Positions 1-6,341 of a DNA stretch of 7,680 bases are shown here, one piece after another. Made by a program: the position numbers and the translations under genes. The stretch's first letter is position 1; the number at the start of each line of letters is the position of its first letter. Source of the stretch: Deltaproteobacteria bacterium (lineage in GTDB: Bacteria > Desulfobacterota > Binatia > Binatales > Binataceae); the NCBI GenBank assembly GCA_021786815.1, contig JAJYMR010000259.1:1-7680 (forward strand), read 5' to 3'. The notes below the pieces were generated by a model. It did not search any database, had not been told where the DNA came from, and worked only from the letters and a program-made list of their open reading frames with translations.

Positions 1-335
1 GTGTCGGAGCGGGATACAAAGAAGAAATTGAAACAAAAAGACATAATCACGACGTAGCGATATGTAATACGGGACAAGTAGTGGTGTCAAGTGTTTTGAT
101 ATGCTTTGATGCGCACCTGTTGGCAATTACGCGTATGCAATGCGAGCCTGCCCGGCTTAGCCGATGCTCGACGAATGCGTACGTGAACTTACGAGATGCT
201 ATCAGAGACAAACAGACGCACGGGAGGTGAAGCTGCGCCTGCGCGGCCGCGATGCAAATACGTCCCCTAGCCGCAGGCGTGGGACGCCGGTGGAACCGCG
301 TACTTCGAGGATTCTATGGAGGCGGAAAGCCGCGC
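1..335. other. Gap without a supported gene, downstream of glyA
   Basis: No convincing gene is seen on either strand. Roughly the first 160 bases are visibly richer in A and T than the rest of the window, and the remainder returns to high GC. The open frames that cross the right half run on into the antisense of glyA, have arginine-rich shadow composition, and lack a good ribosome-binding site. An 8-bp inverted repeat (CGCCTGCG at 236-243, CGCAGGCG at 272-279) is the only clear structure. No rRNA or tRNA fold is apparent. It could be an intergenic region or the decayed end of a neighbouring gene outside the window. Confidence 0.5.
236..279. repeat. 8-bp inverted repeat downstream of glyA
   Basis: CGCCTGCG at 236-243 pairs perfectly with CGCAGGCG at 272-279 across a 28-base spacer. 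It lies about 57 bases beyond the glyA stop codon. There is no T tract on the minus strand, so it is at best a weak transcript-end structure. The long loop makes a terminator role doubtful. Confidence 0.25.
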
Positions 336-1583
336 TCAGCCGAGCGCGATACCCGGAGCCGGAAACCGCCCGCACATCTCGCGCACTTCGTTGGAGACGC
401 GGCGGATTGCCGATTCGTCATCGACGTGCGAGATGACTTCGTCGATCCATCGCCCGACCTGCTTCATCTCGGCTTCCTTCATCCCGCGCGAAGTGACCGC
501 CGGAGTTCCCAGGCGGATTCCGCTCGGGCTGAAGGGCTTTCGCGGATCGTAAGGGACTGTGTTGTAGTTGCAGACGATACCGGCGGCGTCGAGTGCCTTG
601 GCGGCCTTCTTGCCGATGACCTTCCTGTTGGTGAGATCGACCAGTATCAGGTGATTGTCGGTCCCGCCCGAGACGAGATTGAAGCCGCGGGCGAGCAGTT
701 CCTCGGCAAGCGCACGCGCGTTGCGCACGACCTGGTGTGCGTAGTCCTTGAATTCGGGCGTTGCCGCCTCCTTGAGAGTCACGCCGATCGCCGCCGTGGT
801 GTGATTGTGCGGTCCGCCCTGCAATCCGGGAAAGACCGCGCGATCGATTCGTTCGGCGAATTCGTTCCTGCACATGATGATCGCGCCGCGCGGACCGCGA
901 AGGGTCTTGTGCGTGGTGGTGGTGACGACGTCGGCATACGGGACGGGCGAAGGATGCGCGCCGCCGACGACCAGGCCCGCGATATGCGAGATATCCGCGA
1001 GCAGCCAGGCGCCGACCTCCCTTGCGATTTCCCCGAAGGCGCGAAAGTCGAACTGGCGCGGATAGGCGGTTGCTCCGCACACTATCATGCGCGGACGCTC
1101 GCGGCGCGCCATGTCGCGAAGCGCGTCGTAGTCGATGCGCTGGGTCTCGCGATCGACCATATATTGCACCGAATTCCAGAACACGCCCGTGATGCTCACG
1201 TTCCATCCGTGGGTCAGATGGCCGCCGTGTGGAAGCGCAAGACCCATCAGCTTCTCGCCCGGCTTGAGCATCCCGAAGTACACGGCGAGGTTCGCCGGCG
1301 AACCGGAATAGGGCTGCACGTTGACGTGCTCGACGCCGAACAGCGCCCTGGCCCGCTCGATGGCGAGCGTCTCGACCTGGTCGATGTATCGCTGGCCCTC
1401 GTAGTAGCGCTTGCCGGCGTAGCCCTCCGAGTACTTGTTGGTAAGAACCGAACCGGTGGCCTCGAGCACGGCCTTCGACACGTAGTTCTCCGAAGGAATC
1501 AGGCGCACTGATTCCAGTTCGTAGCGCTCCTCTTCCTTGATGAGCCGATAGATCTCCGGGTCGGTTCGCCTAAGCTCTTCCAC
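336..1583 (-). CDS. glyA: Serine hydroxymethyltransferase (GlyA)
   Basis: This cytoplasmic PLP enzyme interconverts serine plus tetrahydrofolate with glycine plus 5,10-methylene-tetrahydrofolate, the main source of one-carbon units. The 415-residue length is normal for the family and the frame is intact. Family motifs appear in order: NKYSEGY near residues 49-55, PYSGSPAN at 91-98, HGGHLTHG near 119-126, ADISH with Asp197 and His200, TTTTHK with the PLP-binding Lys226, and SGIRLGTPA with Arg357 for the substrate carboxylate. Asp197, His200 and Lys226 sit three positions before their E. coli counterparts. The start is GTG at 1583, with GGAG ten bases upstream. An in-frame ATG at 1616 is cut off by a TGA, which rules out a longer protein. 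A candidate promoter lies just upstream. The PYSGSPAN variant resembles eukaryotic enzymes, but the rest looks bacterial. Identity is essentially certain. Confidence 0.97.
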   Translation of the reverse strand: MEELRRTDPEIYRLIKEEERYELESVRLIPSENYVSKAVLEATGSVLTNKYSEGYAGKRYYEGQRYIDQVETLAIERARALFGVEHVNVQPYSGSPANLAVYFGMLKPGEKLMGLALPHGGHLTHGWNVSITGVFWNSVQYMVDRETQRIDYDALRDMARRERPRMIVCGATAYPRQFDFRAFGEIAREVGAWLLADISHIAGLVVGGAHPSPVPYADVVTTTTHKTLRGPRGAIIMCRNEFAERIDRAVFPGLQGGPHNHTTAAIGVTLKEAATPEFKDYAHQVVRNARALAEELLARGFNLVSGGTDNHLILVDLTNRKVIGKKAAKALDAAGIVCNYNTVPYDPRKPFSPSGIRLGTPAVTSRGMKEAEMKQVGRWIDEVISHVDDESAIRRVSNEVREMCGRFPAPGIALG

Positions 1584-1623
1584 CGCCGTTCAACTCCGTC
1601 CGTGAAGGGTGATCATTGTCGAG

Positions 1624-1651
1624 CGTATAGCCGGGCGCCCCCGCAGGTAAA
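1624..1651 (-). promoter_or_regulatory. Candidate sigma-70 promoter for glyA
   Basis: Read on the minus strand, TTTACC (1646-1651) and TATACG (1624-1629) each match four of six consensus bases and are separated by 16 bases. A transcript would begin near 1617 and give a leader of about 34 bases before the GTG start. The position is plausible, but the match is only moderate and no experiment supports it. It suggests that glyA can be transcribed independently of the oxidoreductase upstream. Confidence 0.4.
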
Positions 1652-1669
1652 GCACCCGGGGGACGAAAC

Positions 1670-1705
1670 CGCCGCCGGCGGCGAGGCGCCGTCGCCGCGC
1701 GGCGA
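1670..1705. repeat. Two adjacent 14-bp GC palindromes between oxidoreductase and glyA
   Basis: CGCCGCCGGCGGCG (1670-1683) and TCGCCGCGCGGCGA (1692-1705) are each perfect 14-bp palindromes. They can also pair with each other: GCGGCGA (1678-1684) with TCGCCGC (1692-1698) around a 7-base loop. They lie 15 to 50 bases past the stop of the minus-strand oxidoreductase, where a transcript end is expected. No run of T follows on the minus strand. A GC-rich hairpin that stalls polymerase or protects the 3' end is possible, but an intrinsic terminator in the classical sense is not shown. Confidence 0.4.
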
Positions 1706-1719
1706 GCGGGTGTTTCCAA

Positions 1720-3072
1720 CTATTGCAGATCGGCCGGCGTCGACCTGGCTATCCAGGCCCGGTAGCCGTCGAAACCGATCGCGCGCTGGCGCTCCTTCAC
1801 GCGGGCGCGAATCTTCTCGATCCGTTCGGGCGCGAGCGGCTCACGCTTGCTGATTGCGCGGGCGATCTTCTCGCCTTCGGCGTGCGCCTGCTTTCTGATC
1901 TCGTCGGCTATCGGGATCTCCCTGTCGATGAGGCCGAGATAGCTCTCGGCCACGATCGTTCCGATCTGGGTTCCGCTGGTGAGCGAATCCTTGATGTTGC
2001 CCTTGCCGGTGAGCACGTTGCCCGCCGCGAAAACCGCCGTCGCGTCGTTCATCAGGAGGCCGATATCCGCGTCAACGTACTTGTAGACTTCGCCGTCGCG
2101 CGGGATGCCCGGAAGCGGCTCCGGGACGCTGCCGATCGAGCTGATGGTAAGGGCGGCGCGGACCTCGTGCTCGGTGCCCGGCACGGTTCGCACGCGTCCA
2201 TCGGCGACTTCGGTGCGGTTGAAACGCACGCCGACCATCCTGTCGCCCTCGACGATAATTCCTGACGGAACGCTCAGGTCCTGGAACTGGAACAGGAACT
2301 TGCGCATCGCCTTGTCGAGGATTTTCGCCCTCGCCTGCCGAAGCGCGTCGGCCCGCTTGGCAGGAGCATCGGCCGGGATGTCCGACAGCGGCATATCGAG
2401 CACGCGCCGGCGGTAGAAAAGCTTGCACGGCTTGACGCCGAGGTCGGCCCATTTGAGTCCGTGGGCCTGAAGCACAGGCTCGATTCCCTCGCGCTCGAGC
2501 TTGACCATGTCCTCCCGGATGCCGCGCTGAGCGAGCGCCTTCAGCGTGTACTCGATCTGCAGCACCTTGACGACGTCGATCGAGGCAAGTCCGCCGCCCA
2601 GCACGATCGCGCCCTCAGTCAGTTCGTAGCGCGGTCCGTTGTATTCAGCTTCGGGGTAATGGTTGAACCAGTAGATGAGCGAGTTCTGGTAAACGAGCCC
2701 TCGATCGATGAAGCGGTCAGCGCCCTCGACCGGAAACGGCCGGTCGCGCCATGCGCCGTTGGCAAGCACGATCGCGCTGAGACCCCATTCGGTTCTGAGC
2801 TCCTCGAAGTCAACGTCGCGACCCAGCCTGGTGAGCGGAACGTACTCGATATTGGGATGGTCGAGACGGGAGTTGATGTCCTCGTACTCGTCCTTGCGCT
2901 GCTTTACGTGCCATCGGGGCAGCCCGTCCTCGATTTTCCCGTAGGGACGCGGATTCTGCTCGAAAACCACGACCAGGGCGTCAAGCTCGGCGAGAATCCG
3001 CGCGATTTCGGAACCAGCCGTGGCGGCGCCAACCACGGCAACAACGTGACGATGGGTAGTATTCAGGCTCAT
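1720..3072 (-). CDS. FAD-dependent NAD(P) oxidoreductase, FprA/GltD-like
   Basis: This is a 450-residue flavoprotein with two dinucleotide-binding folds. It is predicted to be cytoplasmic and to pass electrons between NAD(P)H and a partner such as ferredoxin. The N-terminal FAD fold is VVGAATAG (residues 13-20), followed by an acidic strand end at FEQN (37-40). A second nucleotide motif, VLGGGLAS, lies at 157-164. A C-terminal flavin motif, AAGN, lies at 349-352, with a helix-forming GTQIG segment near 367-371. No redox-active CxxC pair is visible, which separates it from thioredoxin-reductase-type enzymes. The architecture resembles ferredoxin-NADP reductases of the FprA/adrenodoxin-reductase type and the glutamate synthase small subunit. 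The substrate is unknown. The second glycine of the usual GxGxxG is alanine (Ala17). ATG at 3072 is preferred because the Rossmann fold begins soon after it; a TTG at 3111 would add 13 residues. No gltB-like partner is adjacent. Confidence 0.8.
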   Translation of the reverse strand: MSLNTTHRHVVAVVGAATAGSEIARILAELDALVVVFEQNPRPYGKIEDGLPRWHVKQRKDEYEDINSRLDHPNIEYVPLTRLGRDVDFEELRTEWGLSAIVLANGAWRDRPFPVEGADRFIDRGLVYQNSLIYWFNHYPEAEYNGPRYELTEGAIVLGGGLASIDVVKVLQIEYTLKALAQRGIREDMVKLEREGIEPVLQAHGLKWADLGVKPCKLFYRRRVLDMPLSDIPADAPAKRADALRQARAKILDKAMRKFLFQFQDLSVPSGIIVEGDRMVGVRFNRTEVADGRVRTVPGTEHEVRAALTISSIGSVPEPLPGIPRDGEVYKYVDADIGLLMNDATAVFAAGNVLTGKGNIKDSLTSGTQIGTIVAESYLGLIDREIPIADEIRKQAHAEGEKIARAISKREPLAPERIEKIRARVKERQRAIGFDGYRAWIARSTPADLQ

Positions 3073-3320
3073 GCGATGTAACCAGTTAGTCCCTTGGACA
3101 AGAAGGTGCAACGTGCGAGCGCCGAAAGCGCCCCGACGGCCGCCGGTCCGGCGCTCCGCGCCTGTGTGAAACTTTTACGGGGAGAATGATTTCCATCAGC
3201 ACCTCGGATTTTTTCCTTTCGCGCCCTCGCGGATGCAAAGCCGCGGGAGCGGGCAACCCGCTCGCCCGTCAGGCACTCGAGCCTTGCGCGCGGCGCGGGT
3301 GCGTGTTTTCCTGTTTGACG
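3073..3320. promoter_or_regulatory. Divergent intergenic region with a short hairpin
   Basis: This space separates the divergent oxidoreductase and lipoprotein genes and should hold both promoters, but no pair of boxes is good enough to call. A 7-bp hairpin (GAGCGGG at 3247-3253, CCCGCTC at 3257-3263, loop CAA) lies 58 bases before the lipoprotein start and could sit in its leader. An in-frame ATG at 3186 is preceded by GGGGAGA, but the purine run is almost touching the ATG. The residues it would add have no signal-peptide or domain character. Confidence 0.3.
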
Positions 3321-4001
3321 ATGGGCGGGCGCGTCGTATCCAATCCATTCACACCGAGACTGCTTCTTTTTGCGGGGCTTTTGCTCTTCAGCGCATGCGC
3401 CTATTCAAGCTCGGGCGCCAGCGCGGACTACGTGGTCGGCGAAGAACACGTGACCAATTTCCCCGCCTCGCAAGCCTTCGTGATGCTGCAGGACGTTTTG
3501 CGCGGCGACGGGATTCTCTACAACGTCAAGCCCGGGCGCCAGATCGTCACCGAATGGCAGGAGGCCGACGTTTCGGTTGGCGTGTTCTCGGGTCTCATCG
3601 GCGCCAGTCCGCGCTATCGCTACGAATTCCAGGTGCTCCCGCTCGCAGGCCGTCAGAGCAAGATAATCGCGAATGTGCGCGCCGAGGACATCTCCCAGAG
3701 CGAAATCGAGCGGCTCAAGCCGAGCGTGAAGCTGCATCTGTTCAAGCAGTTCGACCAGTACGCGGCGCAGTACCCTCCGGCTCCGGCCACGCCCAGCAGC
3801 GGGGGTGTGAACTTCTCGCTCCTGCCCGGCGAGAATTTGCGTGAGCTTGCCAAGCGGGTCACCGGCAACGCCGACAACTGGCACCAGATCGCCAAGGACA
3901 ACAAGCTGAGTTCGCCAACCGACCTGGCGGGAGTCCAAAGCGTATGGGTCCGGAATAGCCTGCTCCCGAAGGGCTCGCAGCAAAGCCCTGAGTCACAATA
4001 A
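3321..4001 (+). CDS. Envelope lipoprotein with BamC-like core and LysM-like C-terminus
   Basis: The 226-residue protein opens with a lipoprotein signal peptide: a short charged start, a hydrophobic run LLLFAGLLLF, and a lipobox FSAC with the modified cysteine at residue 26. The mature part is therefore predicted to be membrane-anchored in the envelope. Residues about 37-150 hold a soluble mixed alpha/beta domain with DGILYNVKPGR, TEWQEAD and SPRYRYEFQV. This pattern recalls the BamC/NlpB family of outer-membrane assembly lipoproteins, but the resemblance is by eye only. A Pro/Ser/Gly-rich linker (PPAPATPSSGG, about 152-162) leads to a LysM-like segment (about 168-217) containing GENLRELAKRVTG, NWHQIAKDN and VWVRNSLLP. 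ATG 3321 is chosen because it places the signal peptide at the N-terminus, although no Shine-Dalgarno is visible before it. A longer start at 3186 is possible. Lipoprotein status is fairly sure; the exact role is not. Confidence 0.75.
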   Translation: MGGRVVSNPFTPRLLLFAGLLLFSACAYSSSGASADYVVGEEHVTNFPASQAFVMLQDVLRGDGILYNVKPGRQIVTEWQEADVSVGVFSGLIGASPRYRYEFQVLPLAGRQSKIIANVRAEDISQSEIERLKPSVKLHLFKQFDQYAAQYPPAPATPSSGGVNFSLLPGENLRELAKRVTGNADNWHQIAKDNKLSSPTDLAGVQSVWVRNSLLPKGSQQSPESQ

Positions 4002-4019
4002 TAGCGCTGTGGATAAAAG

Positions 4020-4034
4020 GAGCCGGACCGGCTC
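4020..4034 (+). terminator. Short hairpin after the lipoprotein gene
   Basis: GAGCCGGACCGGCTC forms a compact 5- to 6-bp hairpin 19 bases after the stop codon at 4001. There is no T tract after it. It could contribute to 3' end formation together with the larger hairpin at 4100-4137. Confidence 0.3.
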
Positions 4035-4099
4035 TCGCACGGGCGACCGCGTTCGGCTCCGGCCGATACCGCAATCCGCCCGCCGAATTCGACGGAACG

Positions 4100-4137
4100 T
4101 CAGCCGACGATCATTCGACAGACACTCAGTCGGCTGA
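4100..4137. terminator. Hairpin between convergent genes, possible bidirectional terminator
   Basis: TCAGCCGAC (4100-4108) pairs perfectly with GTCGGCTGA (4129-4137), a 9-bp stem with a 20-base loop. It sits exactly where the plus-strand lipoprotein gene and the minus-strand small gene converge, and its right arm covers the last codons and stop of the small gene. Neither strand has a following T run, so Rho-independent action is unproven. Position is the main argument. Confidence 0.4.
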
Positions 4138-4443
4138 AGTCGCTTCGCTCGGGTCGTACTCCGGGCAGAGCGCGGAGGGACTGACCGCCGCAACTACGGC
4201 GAGAAACTGTTCGAACGTCATCTGGAGGTTGAGGAAACCGCCTTGGCAGAACACCCAACCGTAATAATCCAGAATCTCGTCTGGGATCATCAGCGGCAAT
4301 CGCGGCATCGTTGAAACCGTTGGAAACGGCCTGTGTGCAGCCTGCAATGCCTGAAGGCTGCTGTTCGGGTCTTCCTCCTCGCCGTTCCCCACCTGCTCGT
4401 CGTCCCGCAAGGGAATAACCTTGCCTTTTGTGCCTCGCATCAT
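4126..4443 (-). CDS. Small hypothetical protein, own promoter
   Basis: This gene is not recognised. It encodes 105 residues beginning with two methionines (ATG at 4443 and 4440). GGGAG at 4455-4459 lies 11 bases before the first ATG. Residues 1-35 are polar, with an acidic stretch GEEEDPN at 21-27. Residues about 48-90 are richer in aromatic and hydrophobic residues, with PDEILDYYGW, a FLNLQMTFEQFL helix-like run and AVVAAV. The tail is acidic. Two cysteines (66 and 93) are too few and too far apart for an obvious metal site. No signal peptide or full membrane span is evident. A strong promoter with an embedded palindrome lies upstream, which argues that this is a real and probably regulated gene. 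Shadow coding is less likely because nothing supported overlaps it on the plus strand. Confidence 0.55.
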   Translation of the reverse strand: MMRGTKGKVIPLRDDEQVGNGEEEDPNSSLQALQAAHRPFPTVSTMPRLPLMIPDEILDYYGWVFCQGGFLNLQMTFEQFLAVVAAVSPSALCPEYDPSEATSAD

Positions 4444-4495
4444 ACTATCAGGATCTCCCGATCCCCCAGTTTGCCACCCACATCAGCCTAACCTT

Positions 4496-4523
4496 ATTCT
4501 AGGTGAACCTAATGGTGCGTCAA
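4496..4523 (-). promoter_or_regulatory. Strong sigma-70-like promoter of the small hypothetical gene
   Basis: On the minus strand, TTGACG (4518-4523) and TAGAAT (4496-4501) each match five of six consensus bases, with a 16-base spacer. Transcription would start near 4489 and leave a leader of about 46 bases containing the GGGAG ribosome-binding site. This is the best promoter match noticed in the window. The spacer and the -10 edge contain a palindrome described separately. Confidence 0.6.
4500..4511. promoter_or_regulatory. Palindromic operator candidate inside the promoter
   Basis: TAGGTGAACCTA is two 5-base inverted half-sites around a 2-base centre. It overlaps the -10 box and spacer of the minus-strand promoter at 4496-4523, the classic place for a repressor site. 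A further AGGTT half-site-like word lies just downstream on the minus strand, within 4490-4494. The half-site TTAGGT recalls metal-dependent DtxR/MntR-family boxes, but the match is partial and no such regulator gene is in the window. Confidence 0.4.
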
Positions 4524-4811
4524 GTGCAGCAGTGTTTTGTTTTGAAGTGTCATTTGCCCCAGCAAACCGCTTTGAGAGGCGTTGCATCGGCACTCGCCGG
4601 GCCCCTAAATCGATGATTTCCCAGCTTCAGCCTGCGATTTTCGCCACCGTTCAAGACCCTATCGAATTCCTGCCTCCTTCCAGTTCGGCCCATCTCGTCC
4701 TGCGGCTCCAGATGAGGCACGAAACCGGGAAGCCGAGTCCCGTCCTCAACGGTTCTCCGTCTGGGAACCCACTTCGCCCGAGCATTCTACTATCGGCGCG
4801 ACTGCTTGGAC

Positions 4812-5090
4812 ATGCTCGCCATGGCCTCGTTCCGATGGGATCGCGGCTCGAGCGGGCTGCTCGGGTTACTGCTCGTCAGCTCCGTCATAAGTGCAATAAT
4901 TGGCCTATTGGTCGAAAAAGAAGCACAAATCGTCTTTGGAGCGCAGCTGCTCATAGCGATTTGCGATGGCGATGCGCAGGCTGATGCTGTGGATTTAAGA
5001 CGTCGAGGAAGCCCAGGCGCGCACACTCGCCGGAGTCAGGGACGCCTTCGCGTTCGTTTTCGCGACAGTTTGATCAGGGGGATGACGTGA
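4812..5090 (+). CDS. Doubtful small ORF overlapping the transporter start
   Basis: This frame of about 92 residues starts at ATG 4812 (an in-frame TTG lies at 4806, another ATG at 4821). It has a hydrophobic run from about residue 14 to 34 (GLLGLLLVSSVISAIIGLLV), which could be one membrane span. It ends with a TGA that overlaps the GTG start of the transporter by four bases, the arrangement seen in translationally coupled genes. Against it, the second half is arginine-rich with no domain character, codon use is mixed rather than GC-rich at third positions, and no clear ribosome-binding site precedes it. It may well be a chance frame. Confidence 0.2.
   Translation: MLAMASFRWDRGSSGLLGLLLVSSVISAIIGLLVEKEAQIVFGAQLLIAICDGDAQADAVDLRRRGSPGAHTRRSQGRLRVRFRDSLIRGMT
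5076..5081 (+). promoter_or_regulatory. Ribosome-binding site fixing the GTG start of the transporter
   Basis: AGGGGG lies five bases before GTG 5087 and is the only good Shine-Dalgarno near the 5' end of the transporter frame. It supports the GTG over the in-frame ATG eleven codons later. Confidence 0.6.
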
Positions 5091-6091
5091 GCGGAACAGC
5101 AGCCGAACAAGCGTCCGGGATGCCTGTGGACGGGAACGGCAGCACATCAAGGACGCTTGCCTTCAAGATCGGCGTCCTGCTCGCCGTCACGAACACTGCT
5201 ATCGGGGCCGCGCAGCCGGTGCTGACCCGGTACGCCGCGCTCAGGCTCGATCCGATGCTCTTCTGCGAGGGAGCGGTGGTCGTCGCCTCGCTCTGCACCC
5301 TGCCCCTGCTCTACGTGAGAGGCGAGCTTCGCTACCTGACCGACCGGCGTTACGCCGGGCGGCTGTTCCTGATGGCGATGTCGGGAACGGTGGCGACGAG
5401 CCTGACGCTGATTTACGGCCTCAGGCATATCGACGCGGTCGCCGGCGTCATCCTTCTTCAGGCCGAGCCGGTCTATTCGCTCATCCTGGCGACGATGGTG
5501 GTCGGCGAGCGCCCAACGGGACGGCAGATTCTCGCCACGCTGACGATCCTAGTGGGAATCGGGTCGGTGTTCTGGGCGGGCGGCGGCGTCTTTTCTCCGA
5601 TTTACGCGACGCTTCTGATTTTCCTGACGCCGCTTTTCTGGCAGACCGCGCACGTGCTCGGACTCAGGATCATGCCGCCGCTCACTCCGGTCTCGATTAC
5701 GGCCGGGCGCTTCGTTTACGCGGCCGCGGTCTTCACGCCCGTATTTCTGCTGTTCGACCGCCATGCGATGGGCGAGCTTGCCGATCCTCGGCTTGCCGCG
5801 GTGGTCGTGGTAACCGGCTTCCTCGTCTATTTCCTGAGCGCGCTCACCTGGTACGGCGCGATCAGCCGGCTCTCGCTGTCATGGACGACGGCGCTGGTGG
5901 TTCCGGGCGTGCCGCTGCTCTCGATCTCGATGGCGGTTGCGTTTCTCGGCGAGCGTCCGACGCTGCGGATGGTAATCGGGGCGCTCGTCGCGATAAGCGG
6001 GGTCCTGGCGCTCGTGCTCGGCGCCGACCCGCATCGAAAGCACACCGCCCCGATCGAAGCCGCCGAAGCGATCCATCAGCCACTCAGCTAA
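5087..6091 (+). CDS. DMT-superfamily transporter with two EamA domains
   Basis: This 334-residue inner-membrane protein is predicted to have ten membrane spans and to export or import a small metabolite; the substrate cannot be read from sequence. After a polar N-terminus of about 24 residues, the two homologous EamA halves span about residues 26-162 and 172-311. The internal duplication shows directly: VVGERPTGRQILATLTILVGIG (138-159, abbreviated as GERPT at 140-144) is echoed by GERPT at 288-292 followed by IGALVAISGV. The first half carries the usual helix ending LLQAEPVYSLILA (near 123-135). Length is typical or slightly long for the family because of the polar tails. Start GTG 5087 is supported by AGGGGG at 5076-5081. 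The gene appears to stand alone, with hairpins soon after its stop. Family assignment is firm. Confidence 0.93.
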   Translation: MSGTAAEQASGMPVDGNGSTSRTLAFKIGVLLAVTNTAIGAAQPVLTRYAALRLDPMLFCEGAVVVASLCTLPLLYVRGELRYLTDRRYAGRLFLMAMSGTVATSLTLIYGLRHIDAVAGVILLQAEPVYSLILATMVVGERPTGRQILATLTILVGIGSVFWAGGGVFSPIYATLLIFLTPLFWQTAHVLGLRIMPPLTPVSITAGRFVYAAAVFTPVFLLFDRHAMGELADPRLAAVVVVTGFLVYFLSALTWYGAISRLSLSWTTALVVPGVPLLSISMAVAFLGERPTLRMVIGALVAISGVLALVLGADPHRKHTAPIEAAEAIHQPLS

Positions 6092-6143
6092 TGCCCTGAC
6101 CTCACGACCCGTCGCTTCATTGACCCGTCAGCATTCACTCCCT

Positions 6144-6165
6144 GGCTTTCCCCGCAAGGAAAGCC
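6144..6165 (+). terminator. Hairpin after the transporter gene
   Basis: GGCTTTCC (6144-6151) and GGAAAGCC (6158-6165) form a perfect 8-bp stem with a 6-base loop, 52 bases past the transporter stop. What follows is mixed pyrimidine-rich sequence, not a clean T tract. It may end the transcript or belong to a REP-like element together with the next hairpin. Confidence 0.4.
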
Positions 6166-6186
6166 GAAGCATCTTCTTGCCCTGCT

Positions 6187-6208
6187 TCCCTTCCTTTTAG
6201 GGAAGGGA
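6187..6208. repeat. REP-like hairpin with TTCCC/GGGAA arms
   Basis: TCCCTTCC (6187-6194) pairs with GGAAGGGA (6201-6208) around the loop TTTTAG. The hairpin is followed by ACCGAGGGTTAGG. The purine/pyrimidine-strand arms and the GGG-rich tail resemble the short palindromic elements dispersed between genes in many GC-rich genomes. With a single window, dispersal cannot be shown. Confidence 0.4.
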
Positions 6209-6234
6209 CCGAGGGTTAGGTTGCCTGGGAGCAA

Positions 6235-6264
6235 TTGACTATCCGATGCGCGCTGGTCTTTAGT
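6235..6264 (+). promoter_or_regulatory. Candidate promoter for the CDGSH gene
   Basis: TTGACT (6235-6240) and TTTAGT (6259-6264) match five and four consensus bases with an 18-base spacer. A start near 6271 would give a leader of about 70 bases. The -35 is good, the -10 weak. Confidence 0.3.
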
Positions 6265-6341
6265 GGCGATGGCGTCGCGCGCGGCGCGCCGCTTAGGTGC
6301 CGCGCGGGACATTCCACAAAACAATCGAGGGAGTTTCATTC

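Larger units (their letters stand above)
4444..5086. other. 643-base gap, largely without supported genes
   Basis: The left 80 bases hold the promoter and operator candidate for the small minus-strand gene. From about 4525 to 4800 no frame on either strand looks like a protein gene, although one plus-strand frame stays open. Base composition is less GC-rich than in the flanking genes. The last 280 bases contain one weak reading frame listed separately. No RNA gene, insertion sequence end or tandem repeat was recognised. It could be degraded former coding sequence or a long regulatory region. Confidence 0.45.

Noticed and set aside
252..1511. Long plus-strand open frame of 419 codons opposite glyA
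   Set aside because: It is antisense to an unmistakable GlyA with all catalytic residues. Its arginine/aspartate-rich composition is that of a GC-rich shadow frame.
3186..3320. Upstream extension of the lipoprotein from ATG 3186 with GGGGAGA next to it
   Set aside because: The purine run nearly abuts the ATG, and the added 45 residues would place the signal peptide internally, which does not fit lipoprotein export.
86..4539. Shared words GTCAAGTG and TGTTTTG at 86-98 and again at 4519-4539, considered as ends of a mobile element
   Set aside because: The words are short, their spacing differs (overlapping in the first copy, six bases apart in the second), there are no target-site duplications, and no transposase lies between. 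The region between holds ordinary genes.
4421..4984. Plus-strand open frame of 187 codons in the gap
   Set aside because: It overlaps the start and promoter of the better supported minus-strand gene, has no ribosome-binding site or domain-like pattern, and is rich in Pro, Ser and Arg as expected of random sequence.
5147..5428. Several short minus-strand frames inside the transporter gene
   Set aside because: They are antisense shadows of the EamA transporter, charged and low in complexity, and no start is supported.
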